Below are positions 1-7,190 of a stretch of DNA of 31,383 nt, piece by piece. The notes below the pieces were generated by a model. It did not search any database. It saw only the letters and a program-made list of their open reading frames with translations, and had not been told where the DNA came from. The number at the start of each line of letters is the position of its first letter. Position 1 is the stretch's first letter. Origin of the DNA: JBFXAM01 sp050184295 (GTDB lineage Bacteria; Planctomycetota; Phycisphaerae; UBA1845; Fen-1342); NCBI GenBank assembly GCA_050184295.1, contig JBFXAM010000048.1, forward strand, positions 1 through 31,383, in the 5' to 3' direction. A program made the position numbers and the translations under genes.

Positions 1-854
1 GCGAGCAGCGCGGGCTGCTGCGCTTCCTGGCGTGGGTGAGCTACGCGCCCACACTCATGCAGGGCCCCATCGAGCGCTACCCCGAGTTCCAGGCCGAGAT
101 GGACGTCTGTCACGCCCGGCGCAATTGGCGAAACGTCCCGCCCGCGTTCGCGCGCATCGCGCTCGGCGTGCTCAAGAGCTTCGTCTCGCTGGCGTACTTC
201 ACGCCGTTGCTCGCGTCGATCGGCATCGGCGTTCCTGGGAATCCGTACTTCGAGCATCCGGAGCGCGTCGAAAGCTACCTGCTGCTCTATCTCGGCCCGT
301 TCCTCACTATCTTCACGCTCTATCTCGAATTCAGCGGCTACTGCGACGTGTCCGCGGGGATGGCCCGCCTGCTCGGCTATCGACAGATCGAGAATTTCCG
401 AAACCCATGGTTCGCCACCAGCCTGCGCGAGTTCTGGCATCGTTGGCACATCAGCCTCTCCGCGATCCTGCGCGATTACGTCTACATCCCGCTCGGCGGC
501 AACCGCCGACACAAGGCGCTCAACCTCTGCGTGACCTTCGCAGCCTGCGGACTGTGGCACGTCCCATCGCCGGCCATGGGGCTCTGGGGCGTCGTCATGG
601 GATTCATGATGATCGTGGAACAAGGCTGGTCGCGTGCGATGGACCGGCTGGAGCAACAGCCGGCGTCGACCCTCGGCGCCATCCGGCGAGCGTGGCGACG
701 GCTCGGGCCCGCGCCGATGCTGCTCGCGTGGTTCGTGACCCTGAACGCGTTTTGCTTGTCGCTGCTCATTTTCTTCGGTGGATCGGGCGCCCTGCGCGTG
801 GGCTGGGAACTGCTCCGCCGGCCGATCGAGTGGTCGACCGGCGCGCCGAAGTGA
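1..854 (+). CDS. MBOAT-family membrane O-acyltransferase (AlgI-like), 5' end missing
   Basis: This is the C-terminal part of a membrane-bound O-acyltransferase. The frame is open from base 3 with no convincing start, so the gene begins upstream of the window. The visible protein opens with a SYAPTLMQGPIERY segment, then hydrophobic helices and the family core: an EFSGYCDVSAGMARLLGY stretch, FWHRWHISLS, and a later LWH whose histidine fits the conserved MBOAT active-site position. AlgI/DltB relatives transfer acyl groups from the cytoplasm to exported polysaccharides or teichoic acids, usually with a partner protein. Around the LWH motif the usual Gly-Ala/Ser-x-Trp context is replaced by VPSPAMGLWG. 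galE follows 265 bases downstream on the same strand, consistent with surface-glycan work. The family is secure; the substrate cannot be told. Confidence 0.9.
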   Translation, partial: EQRGLLRFLAWVSYAPTLMQGPIERYPEFQAEMDVCHARRNWRNVPPAFARIALGVLKSFVSLAYFTPLLASIGIGVPGNPYFEHPERVESYLLLYLGPFLTIFTLYLEFSGYCDVSAGMARLLGYRQIENFRNPWFATSLREFWHRWHISLSAILRDYVYIPLGGNRRHKALNLCVTFAACGLWHVPSPAMGLWGVVMGFMMIVEQGWSRAMDRLEQQPASTLGAIRRAWRRLGPAPMLLAWFVTLNAFCLSLLIFFGGSGALRVGWELLRRPIEWSTGAPK

Positions 855-1001
855 CCCGTCTGGCCGCGCATCGGCCGTGCGTCCACCCGCGCTCTGCGCA
901 CGACGGCGCTCATCGCGGCGGCCGACCGCAGTCGGGCGGCCGATACCCGGCAAAACCTGCGTGCGGCCGTTCGAAGGTCGACGCCGGACCCGCGGCGAAG
1001 C

Positions 1002-1030
1002 TTGACGGTTCGAGCGACGCCGGGATCAAT
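1002..1030 (+). promoter_or_regulatory. Weak sigma-70-type promoter candidate ahead of galE
   Basis: TTGACG (1002-1007) lies 17 bases before ATCAAT (1025-1030), about 90 bases upstream of the galE ATG. The -35 box is good, but the -10 box matches only half of TATAAT. It is listed because the 265-base gap after the MBOAT gene makes a separate promoter plausible. Confidence 0.25.
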
Positions 1031-1119
1031 TCCGATAGCCAAGCGGGGCGACCTGCGCCGCCGAGTGCTTCAAGCGCGCGGCATCGCGGCCGTCGCCAAC
1101 CGCTCCAGGAGGTCTGACG

Positions 1120-2109
1120 ATGCGCGTGTTCGTGACCGGCGGGGCCGGCTATGTCGGCAGTCATTGCGTCAAGCAGCTTGTCGCGGCAGGACACCACGTC
1201 ACCGTCTTCGACAATCTCTCGCTCGGACACGCCGCCGCCGTCGACGCCCGCGCCCAGCTCGTGCGCGGCGACCTCGCGGACGGGCCACTGGTCCGGCGCC
1301 TCCTCGCCGAGGGCGGGTACGATGCCGTCATGCACTTCGCGGGCGCGACGAATGTCGGCGAGTCCGTCGAAAGCCCCCTGCTCTACTACCGCAACAACGT
1401 CGCCAACACGATCCATCTGCTCGAAGCCATGCGCGACGCCGGCGTCCTGCGACTCGTCTTCAGCAGCACGTGCGCCGTGTACGGCGTTCCCGACGAGTTG
1501 CCGCTTGTCGAGTCAATGCCGAAGGATCCGATCAGCCCCTACGGACGGACCAAGCTGGCGGTCGAGTGGCTGCTCGCGGACAGCGCGACGGCGTGGGGGC
1601 TCGGTGCGGTCGCGCTGCGATACTTCAACGCATCGGGAGCGGCGGCGGACGGGACGATCGGCGAAGACCATCGCCCGGAGACGCACCTGATTCCGATCGT
1701 GCTTCAGGTCGCGCTGGGGCAGCGCGAGTACGTGCGCGTTTTCGGAACCGACTACCCGACGCCGGATGGGTCGTGTGTGCGCGACTACATTCACGTTGAA
1801 GATCTCGCCAGCGCTCACCAGCTCGCGCTCGAAAAGCTCGCACCCGGCAAGTTCGATGCATTCAACGTCGGAACCGGTGCCGGACATTCGGTGCTCGAGG
1901 TGATCGCCGCCGCGCGCCGCATCACCGGACGAGCGATCACGGCAGAAACGAGCGACCGCCGGAGCGGCGACCCGCCGGCTCTTTTTGCAGACGCAGAAAA
2001 GCTCAACCTCCGCTTCGGATGGGTTCCGCGTTATCGGAGTCTGGATCAAATCGTCGCTTCGGCGTGGAGCTGGCACGTCGCGCACCCGCACGGGTTCGCG
2101 GAGCCGTGA
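1120..2109 (+). CDS. galE: UDP-glucose 4-epimerase
   Basis: A 329-residue extended short-chain dehydrogenase that interconverts UDP-glucose and UDP-galactose with bound NAD, supplying galactose for surface polysaccharides. The N-terminus carries the Rossmann glycine motif in TGGAGYVGSH (residues 6-15). SSTCAVYG supplies the catalytic serine region and YGRTK the YxxxK pair. RYFNASGA and the C-terminal GDPP segment are typical GalE features. Length is normal for the family (about 330-340). The start is fixed by a strong Shine-Dalgarno AGGAGGT at 1107-1113, six bases from the ATG. The upstream MBOAT gene on the same strand suggests a polysaccharide modification locus. A related NDP-sugar epimerase specificity cannot be excluded from sequence alone. 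Confidence 0.95.
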   Translation: MRVFVTGGAGYVGSHCVKQLVAAGHHVTVFDNLSLGHAAAVDARAQLVRGDLADGPLVRRLLAEGGYDAVMHFAGATNVGESVESPLLYYRNNVANTIHLLEAMRDAGVLRLVFSSTCAVYGVPDELPLVESMPKDPISPYGRTKLAVEWLLADSATAWGLGAVALRYFNASGAAADGTIGEDHRPETHLIPIVLQVALGQREYVRVFGTDYPTPDGSCVRDYIHVEDLASAHQLALEKLAPGKFDAFNVGTGAGHSVLEVIAAARRITGRAITAETSDRRSGDPPALFADAEKLNLRFGWVPRYRSLDQIVASAWSWHVAHPHGFAEP

Positions 2110-2153
2110 ACGGTTCTGGGTGCAAAAAAGTCCCGGCCAAATGTCGTAAGGAC

Positions 2154-2182
2154 TTGTCGGGGACACCTGTTCGGGATACACT
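2154..2182 (+). promoter_or_regulatory. Sigma-70-type promoter candidate
   Basis: TTGTCG (2154-2159) and TACACT (2177-2182) are separated by 17 bases in the AT-rich pocket after galE; each box matches consensus at 4 of 6 positions. Transcription would start near 2189. The first gene downstream is the small unknown gene at 2595, so the transcript would have a leader of about 400 bases. Confidence 0.35.
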
Positions 2183-2194
2183 GTTTCCAGTCAT

Positions 2195-2279
2195 AGGTGG
2201 CAAAGTTTTCATAATAAATTTCGCTCTCATACGCATTCTCGCCGTATCGCGTTTCGAGCATTGATCGATCCCGCCACCT
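2195..2279 (+). other. Possible structured RNA leader
   Basis: AGGTGGC (2195-2201) can pair fully with GCCACCT (2273-2279), closing an 85-base segment. Inside it ATACG (2229-2233) pairs with CGTAT (2243-2247). The closing stem begins about six bases after the start site predicted from the 2154-2182 promoter. A 7-base match at this distance is common by chance, so this is only a lead. Confidence 0.2.
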
Positions 2280-2594
2280 GAGCCGTACTCGCAGTTCACG
2301 CACAACGTGCCATCGGTGTCGCTTCGCGGCACGGGCTTCGCTGCGCGCCCTCCTGCTTTCCCGGAGGTCGCACGGCGATGTCTCCGATCCGTTGTCGGCC
2401 GAGCACCCGCTTCGCGCTGCAAGGTCGCGATCGCGGGCGGCCCATGCGCTGTGCGACCGCCACGGTGCGCTCCCGCTTCGGCGCGCCGTGGCCGGGTCGC
2501 ACATCGCCGGCGTGGAGTACTGAAACGGTAATCTTCGCACTCATTGTCTCATCGAGTTCGTATGCGCGACCTTGCCAGAAGGGATCGAACTGAC

Positions 2595-2921
2595 ATGACC
2601 GCCAGACCGAGTGCCAGGACCGTCGCGGACGCCTTCGGCCCCCCGCTCACCGCGGAGGAGCTCACGGTTAACCTGACGGTGCTGCAAAACAACCTGAATC
2701 GCGCGATGAAGTGCCCGGCGGGCAAGAGCCAGGTCTACCTGCGCTCCCTGCTCACGGGGCGAGCCGCGACCAAGCCGCGGATTTCGCTGAAGTGCTCGTG
2801 GCGCCGCGACATTGGCCAGCAGCCCGAGGTCTATTACGAGTGGATCCGCGACGTATGCGCGGGGGATCCCACCCAATGCGAGGCGTATCGGAAGCTCCAC
2901 GAACGGTTTAAGCACATTTGA
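2595..2921 (+). CDS. Small cysteine-containing protein of unknown function
   Basis: I do not recognise this 108-residue protein. The chosen ATG at 2595 has AGAAGGGA at 2577-2584 upstream. In-frame alternatives are ATG 2562 and TTG 2544, but the residues these add are Arg-rich and look non-coding. The protein is soluble and mixed in composition, with no signal peptide or membrane helix. A leucine/asparagine-rich helix (about 19-38) precedes a central basic region. Four cysteines (C40, C67, C88, C95) are spread over the C-terminal two thirds, and the C-terminus is aromatic and charged (EVYYEWIRDVC, YRKLHERF). Its amino-acid balance is less Arg/Ala-skewed than the chance frames nearby, which is the main reason to believe it. 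A hairpin and a strong terminator follow the stop. Confidence 0.6.
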   Translation: MTARPSARTVADAFGPPLTAEELTVNLTVLQNNLNRAMKCPAGKSQVYLRSLLTGRAATKPRISLKCSWRRDIGQQPEVYYEWIRDVCAGDPTQCEAYRKLHERFKHI

Positions 2922-2942
2922 GCCCGGGGACCGTTCGGAGAA

Positions 2943-2989
2943 GCTCCCGAGCGTACGGCTGATCGCGGATCAGCCTTACGCTGGGGAGC
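2943..2989. repeat. Long imperfect palindrome (RNA hairpin) just before a terminator
   Basis: A nearly perfect 47-base hairpin: GCTCCC (2943-2948) pairs with GGGAGC (2984-2989), AGCGTA (2950-2955) with TACGCT (2977-2982), and GGCTGATC (2957-2964) with GATCAGCC (2968-2975) around the loop GCG. Only two single-base mismatches interrupt it. It starts 21 bases after the stop of the unknown gene and ends seven bases before the terminator stem. It could be a REP-like palindromic repeat or part of a processed 3' RNA; one window cannot show copy number. Confidence 0.6.
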
Positions 2990-2996
2990 CTGGCAA

Positions 2997-3037
2997 GCAC
3001 GGCGTGGCAGCGCTGGGGCCACGCCGTGCGATTTTTT
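2997..3037 (+). terminator. Strong intrinsic terminator
   Basis: GCACGGCGTGGC (2997-3008) pairs perfectly over 12 bases with GCCACGCCGTGC (3018-3029) around a 9-base loop. After GA, six T residues (3032-3037) follow. This is a textbook Rho-independent terminator for plus-strand transcription and closes the unit containing the unknown gene at 2595. Confidence 0.9.
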
Positions 3038-3293
3038 CTCGCCGGCGCACGCCGGCACAACGCCCCAGTCGACCGCCCACGCGACCGTTTCGAGTACGAA
3101 CTGCCCTCGCGCGGCCGTTGAACGAGCGCGACGCTCGCGGCACGCCGGCATCCAATCATCCGGAGCCGACTCCGCGCGGGATCGGCGCGCGCCGGTCGCG
3201 GGCGGCGCGCGGCGAACGAGCACGCGAACAGGCCGTACCGAACGCGCTTGGGAGGCGATCGTCGTCCCCAGCGCCGTGGAGGAGCAGAGCCCG

Positions 3294-3968
3294 ATGCCGG
3301 CAGCAATGATCCCGTACTCGCTTCCGCCGCGCGACCTTTCCGAGCAATTGAAGGCGGCCGACGATCTGGCGCGCGAGATGTCCGCACGCCGCAGTTGCCG
3401 CTTCTTTTCCGACCGCCCCGTTCCGCGCGAACTCATCGAGCGCGCCCTCGCGATCGCACACACCAGCCCCAGCGGCGCGAACCGCAAGCCGTGGCGCTTC
3501 GTCGCGATCGACGACCCCGCGATGAAGCGCGAAATCCGCATCGCCGCCGAGGCCGAGGAGAAGAAAAGTTACGAGCATCGCATGCCGCAGGAGTGGCTCG
3601 AAGCCCTCGAACCGCTCGGCACGACGTGGGAAAAGCCGTTCCTCGAAATCGCACCGTGGCTGATCATCGTGCTGCGGATCGACTGGGAAGAAGCGAACGG
3701 CGAACGCCGCAAGAACTACTATCCAAGCGAAAGCACGGGACTCGCCTGCGGCTTTCTGCTGATGACTTGCCACCGGCTCGGGCTCGCGACACTCACGCAC
3801 ACGCCGAGCCCGATGGGCTTCCTGCGACAGATTTGCCGCCGTCCTGAGAACGAGAAACCGTATTTGCTGATCCCGGTCGGCTACCCGGCGGACGACTGCG
3901 TCGTTCCGAACATTCCGAAGTACCCGCTTGCCGCACGCTTGCAGTGGAACCGGGGCGACGAAACTTAG
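3294..3968 (+). CDS. Nitroreductase-fold flavoprotein of the iodotyrosine deiodinase type
   Basis: A 224-residue FMN enzyme of the nitroreductase superfamily that resembles iodotyrosine deiodinase (IYD) more than ordinary nitroreductases. The FMN-binding N-terminus has RRSCRFFSDRPVP, then TSPSGANRKPWRF. The active-site lid holds a Glu-x3-Tyr (E89, Y93) followed by Lys in TTWEKPFLEIAP (K114). These are the positions that bind the zwitterion of halotyrosine in IYD. LACGFLLMTCHRLGLATLTHTP and the PVGYPADDCVVPNIPKYPL tail also follow IYD. The ATG at 3294 is preferred over GTG 3276 because GGAGGAG (3278-3284) is well spaced for it. IYD relatives reductively dehalogenate halotyrosines or related phenols. 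The gene stands alone and is convergent with thiO. The family is secure; the substrate is inferred. Confidence 0.85.
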   Translation: MPAAMIPYSLPPRDLSEQLKAADDLAREMSARRSCRFFSDRPVPRELIERALAIAHTSPSGANRKPWRFVAIDDPAMKREIRIAAEAEEKKSYEHRMPQEWLEALEPLGTTWEKPFLEIAPWLIIVLRIDWEEANGERRKNYYPSESTGLACGFLLMTCHRLGLATLTHTPSPMGFLRQICRRPENEKPYLLIPVGYPADDCVVPNIPKYPLAARLQWNRGDET

Positions 3969-4126
3969 TCTGCGATTCTGGAACGCGCGGTGTTGGTCTC
4001 GGAGCGAAGATCACCGATTGCGGATGATCGGTGGCTGGCGCCGCCCCTGCCGCTGCACCGTCCTGTGTCGCCCCTGAGCGCGCTGGTGCCTGTACCGGCC
4101 GTTTCGCGCGGTCGCTGCGTCCGCCC

Positions 4127-5347
4127 CTACCACAAGCCGTCCTCGCCTTCGCCTTCGACGCGCCGCAGTGCACGTCCCGGCCGGAACGGCCCGCAATCCA
4201 GTTCGGTCGCCGTGCCGGTGATCCACTGCGTCACCAGCGCGGCGGTGATCGGCGCCAACGTCAGCCCGCTTCGAAAATGTCCGGTGGCGGCGAAAAGCCC
4301 CGCCAACCCCGGGACGGGACCGAGCCAGGGCAAGCGATCGGGGGTTCCGGGGCGGAGCCCAGCCCATGTTTGCAGCAGCGTCGCATCGCGGAGCGCGGGG
4401 ACGACGCGCTGCGCCGCGCGCAGGATCGACTCGACGGCGTACGTCGTGTTGCGCCGGTCGAAGCCACTGTCGTGTTCCTCGGACGACCCGGTCAGAATCC
4501 GCCCGTCGTCGCGACAGACAAGGTACGTGCGTCCGCTATACAGAATGTGGCGGAACGCGGGCGCGCCGAGTTCCAGCAGCGCGATCTGTCCGCGAACCGG
4601 ATACACCGGCATCACGGCGTTGAGCTCCGCCGCAATCTGCGACGACCACGCGCCCGCGGCCAGCACCGTGTGCGGCGCCGCGTAGCGCCCGCCCGCCGTC
4701 TCCACACCGCAGACGCGCACCGCCGGTCGACCGTGAAACGCATGTGCGTCGGCGTCGGCCAGCGTCGCCGGCTCGACCCACAGCGCACCGACGGGCGTGT
4801 GCTCGACCATGCGCACGCCGACCCGCGCGCACGCGATCCGCAGGCCGCGCATCAACCGCGGATTGCGAACCTGTGCCATCGAGCGCTTCAGCAGCGCCCC
4901 ACGCAGCTCGCGCGTCACCAACGGCTCACGCACCGCCACCTGTGCCGCGGTCAGCATCTCGGCGCGCGGCTGGTCGTCGATGCGCGGCGCCTCGATCGCC
5001 AGACCGCTCTCACGAAGCGCAGCCGCGTGCTGGTTGTCGTCATGGATCAGGTCGAGCGCACCGCACCGAACATACCCCACGTCGCAGCCGCTGCGCTCCT
5101 GCACTTCCGCGGCAAAATCGGGCCAGCGCGCGACGCTGGCTCGCCGCAGCAGCGCCAGCGGATCGCGCCGGGCGAGACTGCCCTCGTCGAGAATTCCCGC
5201 ACCCGCCCACGACGATTCGCGACCGCACGCGCCACGTTCGATCAGCGTGACGGAGAGACCCGCTTGCGCCAGCCGCAGCGCGCTGGCGCAGCCGATGACA
5301 CCGCCTCCGAGCACCAGCACGTCAGCCGTTCGGTTCGGATCGGACAT
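4127..5347 (-). CDS. thiO: Glycine oxidase ThiO-like FAD-dependent amine oxidase
   Basis: A 406-residue DAO-family flavoenzyme. The N-terminal dinucleotide-binding motif VLVLGGGVIGCASALRLAQ (from residue 10) is followed by the acidic end of beta-2 (LIERG) and SSWAGAGIL, typical of glycine oxidase and D-amino-acid oxidases. Later features are YPVRGQIALLE, a TYLVCRDDGRILTGSSEE stretch, and the C-terminal WAGLRPGTPDRLPWLGPVPG and ATGHFRSGLTLAP motifs that complete the FAD site. In thiamine synthesis ThiO oxidises glycine to the imine used for the thiazole ring. No other thi genes lie in the window, so another amine substrate is possible. The start is the ATG at 5347. It has no Shine-Dalgarno, but a -10-like TATCAT ends six bases upstream. 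The gene is divergent from the M42 peptidase gene. Confidence 0.85.
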   Translation of the reverse strand: MSDPNRTADVLVLGGGVIGCASALRLAQAGLSVTLIERGACGRESSWAGAGILDEGSLARRDPLALLRRASVARWPDFAAEVQERSGCDVGYVRCGALDLIHDDNQHAAALRESGLAIEAPRIDDQPRAEMLTAAQVAVREPLVTRELRGALLKRSMAQVRNPRLMRGLRIACARVGVRMVEHTPVGALWVEPATLADADAHAFHGRPAVRVCGVETAGGRYAAPHTVLAAGAWSSQIAAELNAVMPVYPVRGQIALLELGAPAFRHILYSGRTYLVCRDDGRILTGSSEEHDSGFDRRNTTYAVESILRAAQRVVPALRDATLLQTWAGLRPGTPDRLPWLGPVPGLAGLFAATGHFRSGLTLAPITAALVTQWITGTATELDCGPFRPGRALRRVEGEGEDGLW

Positions 5348-5353
5348 GCGACC

Positions 5354-5359
5354 ATGATA
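5354..5359 (-). promoter_or_regulatory. -10-like box of thiO, leaderless spacing
   Basis: On the minus strand TATCAT (5 of 6 to TATAAT) lies at 5359-5354, six bases from the thiO ATG, so transcription would begin at or next to the start codon. No good -35 box is seen 16-18 bases upstream. On the plus strand CATAAT at 5410-5415 is a weak -10 candidate for the divergent peptidase gene. Confidence 0.35.
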
Positions 5360-5471
5360 CGGCGGAGCGGCCGTGCACCGGGCGGGTGGCGGCGGGTGCG
5401 CCGGCGGACCATAATGCGACGGGAATTGCGGACGCGGCGTCCGCAGCAAAGGCCCCTCGACCGGACCCGCC

Positions 5472-6725
5472 ATGCCCCTGCCGAAAGTGCTCCGCGAGCT
5501 GCTGACGCTCCCGACGGCCGCGTTCGTGGAGAGCGCCGTCAGCAACTACGTGCTGGCCGCGCTGCGGAAGCTGCCCGACGTGAACGTGACGGTCGACCGT
5601 TACGGCAACGTCCTCGCGCACTTTCACCGCGAGCCGAAGCACAAGCGCCCCCTCGTGTTTGCCGCCCATATGGATCACCCCGGCTTCTGTGCGTTGCACA
5701 TGCGCGACCGCCGCACGCTCATCGCGGCCTTCCGCGGTTGGGTCGAGCCGGAATACTTCACGAAGGCCGGCGTGCGCTTCTGGAGCGACGGAAAGTGGGT
5801 CCGCGGGCGGATCGTCGAAGTCGTTAAGACCGCGCCGGTCTATGGCCTGATCGGCCGTACGGCGCGCCCGGAGGAAGTCGCCGTGCAGGTCGCGCGACCG
5901 GTCGCGCCGAATGCGCCGGGCATGTGGGACCTGCCCGATCCGGTGCTGCGCGGCGACAAGGTGTATGCGCGCGGGTGCGACGACCTGGCGGGCTGCGCCG
6001 CGATGCTGGCGCTTCTGCAACGGCTGGACGACCGAAAGGCGGAGTGCGACTGCTACTGCATCTTTACGCGGGCCGAGGAGGTCGGATTCGTCGGCGCGAT
6101 CGCATCGGCGCGCTTTCGCACCATCCCCGTCGGCCTGCCGATCATCTCCATCGAGACCAGCAAGGCGCTGACGCCGGAGATGATCGGCGGCGGCCCGATT
6201 CTGCGCGTCGGCGATAAGAGCAGCATCTTCACGCCGGCGCTGACGGCGTTTTGCGATCGCGTCGCCAAGCAACTGCTGGGCGTGCTCGGCGCCGACGGCA
6301 AGCCGCGCATCCTGGCGAACAACCGCTCCGCAACCCGCGCCGCAGCGCGCCGCGCCGCGGCGCCGACCGGCAAGAAAACCGCCCGCTCGGCGCAGCGCTC
6401 CGCCGCCGCGTTCGCCTATCAGCGCCGCCTCATGGACGGCGGAACCTGCGAAGCGACGGCCTATCTCGCGTACGGCTATCCCGCGACCGGAATCTGCGTC
6501 GCGCTCGGCAACTACCACAACATGGACACTGAGAAAAAGCGCATCGCAAGCGAGTACATCAGCCTCGGCGACTGGCAGCGCATGGTCCGCTGGTTCGAGG
6601 CGCTCGTGCTCGATCCGCGCGGCTGGGGCGGCGAGGACGCGATCCTCCGCGAGCAGATGGACAAACGCTACGAAGCGTATCTGCCCCTGCTCCACGTGCG
6701 GACCGAGGCCGCGCTCGCCTGGTGA
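5472..6725 (+). CDS. M42-type metalloaminopeptidase
   Basis: A 417-residue zinc peptidase of the M42 (glutamyl aminopeptidase/endo-1,4-glucanase M) type. Metal and catalytic motifs appear in order: H66-x-D68 in AAHMDHPGF, the bridging aspartate in YARGCDDLAG (D170/D171), the catalytic glutamate pair in FTRAEEVGF (E202/E203), ETSKA (E229), and GNYHNMD with H349 near the C-terminus. MDGGTCEATAY is a conserved substrate-pocket segment. M42 enzymes usually form large cytoplasmic assemblies that trim peptides. Residues about 285-312 form an Ala/Arg/Lys-rich low-complexity insertion between two core segments that looks like a loop expansion. The ATG at 5472 lacks an obvious Shine-Dalgarno. The gene is divergent from thiO with a 124-base gap. 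Confidence 0.85.
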   Translation: MPLPKVLRELLTLPTAAFVESAVSNYVLAALRKLPDVNVTVDRYGNVLAHFHREPKHKRPLVFAAHMDHPGFCALHMRDRRTLIAAFRGWVEPEYFTKAGVRFWSDGKWVRGRIVEVVKTAPVYGLIGRTARPEEVAVQVARPVAPNAPGMWDLPDPVLRGDKVYARGCDDLAGCAAMLALLQRLDDRKAECDCYCIFTRAEEVGFVGAIASARFRTIPVGLPIISIETSKALTPEMIGGGPILRVGDKSSIFTPALTAFCDRVAKQLLGVLGADGKPRILANNRSATRAAARRAAAPTGKKTARSAQRSAAAFAYQRRLMDGGTCEATAYLAYGYPATGICVALGNYHNMDTEKKRIASEYISLGDWQRMVRWFEALVLDPRGWGGEDAILREQMDKRYEAYLPLLHVRTEAALAW

Positions 6726-6921
6726 CGCGCGGACGCGCGCCGCTCGCGCGGCGTTCGCACACACCGGAACCGGAACCGCCCCGCGCGCGAAAAACACGCT
6801 CGCGGGCTTGACGAAGTCGCCACGGCGCTCGAAGCTAACCTCTTGGTACGCACGGTGCGGCAGTCACCCGTCGGCGCGGCGGGACCGTTCCTTCTGCGTT
6901 ACCGTCCCGGAGAAAGCAGTA

Positions 6922-7029
6922 ATGGACAACACGAATCCGCTTAGTGCGCTGACGAGCCTCGGCATTGGTGGTCTCGCCATCGTTGGCGCAATCATCTACT
7001 TTGTCTGGCGCTTCTTCCTCGGCGGCTGA
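6922..7029 (+). CDS. 35-residue single-pass membrane protein
   Basis: A very short gene that an automatic caller could easily miss. The ATG at 6922 follows GGAGAAAG (6909-6916) with five bases between, good Shine-Dalgarno spacing. The product begins with a polar MDNTNPLSAL, then one hydrophobic helix (about residues 13-32, IGGLAIVGAIIYFVWRFF) and ends Gly-Gly. It is followed within 80 bases by a strong intrinsic terminator, and it lies nearly 200 bases after the M42 gene, so it is probably monocistronic. Longer in-frame starts upstream would add Arg/Ser-rich sequence typical of non-coding frames. I do not recognise a family; the Gly-x-x-x-Gly spacing in the helix could support helix packing. 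Confidence 0.7.
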   Translation: MDNTNPLSALTSLGIGGLAIVGAIIYFVWRFFLGG

Positions 7030-7105
7030 TCGCCGGGAGGATCGCGCTGCGGACCGCGCGGCACGCGCCGGGCGCGTTCGCCCGCGGCGCAGCCGCAGCA
7101 CACCG

Positions 7106-7149
7106 CAACGCACGTCCGGGAATCACCCGTGGGCGTGCGTTGTTTCTTT
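7106..7149 (+). terminator. Intrinsic terminator after the small membrane protein
   Basis: CAACGCACGTCC (7106-7117) pairs over 12 bases (one T-G) with GGGCGTGCGTTG (7131-7142). A T-rich tail TTTCTTT follows at 7143-7149. Orientation fits plus-strand transcription from the small gene, and the site lies just before the convergent aroA stop. Confidence 0.85.
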
Positions 7150-7190
7150 CCTGCTGGTCCGCGCCGGGTCGCGGGTCGGTTCGCGATCCC

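Larger units (their letters stand above)
2110..2594 (+). other. Intergenic region with an AT-rich pocket; no convincing gene
   Basis: In these 485 bases the short open frames on both strands lack good starts and look like GC-driven chance frames. Bases about 2120-2270 are noticeably richer in A and T than the surroundings and contain the promoter candidate and possible RNA fold listed separately. The 3' half (2290-2540) is GC-rich, and I see nothing specific in it. Confidence 0.5.

Noticed and set aside
2195..2279. A tRNA gene, suggested by a 7-bp acceptor-like stem at tRNA length
   Set aside because: No 5-bp T stem next to the acceptor, no anticodon arm and no CCA; listed only as a possible fold.
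4012..4033. A terminator between the convergent deiodinase-like and thiO genes
   Set aside because: CACCGAT/ATCGGTG gives a 7-bp stem, but no T tract follows in either direction.
6808..6841. A promoter for the small membrane protein from TTGACG at 6808
   Set aside because: No acceptable -10 box lies 16-18 bases downstream; the nearest candidate is too far.
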